The notes under the pieces were generated by a model. That model saw nothing but the letters and a program-made list of their open reading frames with translations, did no database searches and was not told the DNA's origin. DNA of 21,446 nucleotides from Spirogloea muscicola (lineage: Eukaryota > Streptophyta > Zygnematophyceae > Spirogloeales > Spirogloeaceae): NCBI GenBank assembly GCA_009602725.1, contig WELB01000077.1, positions 74,285-95,730 of the forward strand. The letters are read 5' to 3'. Of this stretch, positions 21,394 through 21,446 are shown piece by piece (position 1 is the first letter of the stretch; the number at the start of each line of letters is the position of its first letter). The position numbers and the translations under genes are program-made.

Positions 21394-21431
<38 letters not shown>

Positions 21432-21446
21432 GGCAGCGGCGGCGGC
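21384..21446. repeat. GGC trinucleotide repeat running off the window
   Basis: GCGGCGGC tract with a few interruptions (GGCGGT, GGCAGC). It lies upstream of the first visible VPS24 exon, so it is intron or 5' leader of that gene, or simple repeat. No coding assignment is possible. Confidence 0.9.

Overview
The window looks like nuclear DNA of a photosynthetic eukaryote, most likely a green alga. It holds genes broken into many short exons by GT-AG introns. The coding exons are GC-rich and the flanks are closer to balanced. The gene set is plant-type: a peroxisomal long-chain acyl-CoA oxidase closest in layout to plant ACX2, and a plastid fibrillin. GA and CCG microsatellites and retrotransposon debris separate the genes. 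I infer a chlorophyte, perhaps a trebouxiophyte, but the sequence alone does not fix the genus.

Layout: (1) 165-3687 (+): an acyl-CoA oxidase gene, 5' partial, with nine exons in correct phase. (2) 3688-5118: intergenic, with short hairpin-forming repeats and a 118-bp GA microsatellite. (3) 5119-8193 (+): an RrmJ/FtsJ- or RlmM-like RNA 2'-O-methyltransferase with all four K-D-K-E catalytic positions, but one exon junction that I cannot join in phase. (4) 8194-13906: a transposon-rich gap. It contains a diverged inverted pair, the C-terminal end of a non-LTR retrotransposon with a restriction-like endonuclease domain, broken Copia-type gag pieces on both strands, a 261-bp-arm inverted repeat at 95 percent identity made from gag sequence, and a CCG-rich island. 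(5) 13907-16090 (+): a mitochondrial-type ribosomal protein uL4 gene, five exons, first exon not identified. (6) 16091-17030: intergenic, with a 3' tail of the same non-LTR family and a 61-bp hairpin insert between 12-bp direct repeats. (7) 17031-19161 (+): a plastid-lipid-associated (fibrillin) gene, complete in five exons. (8) 19664-21327 (-): the ESCRT-III gene VPS24/CHMP3, 5' partial, convergent with the fibrillin gene.

The genes do not form a pathway. They are housekeeping genes of different compartments (peroxisome, RNA modification, mitochondrial ribosome, plastid, endosome), as expected for a eukaryotic chromosome arm. I found no novel multi-gene system. The most unusual material is the retrotransposon-derived structure between 8.2 and 12.9 kb and the small hairpin element found at two places.
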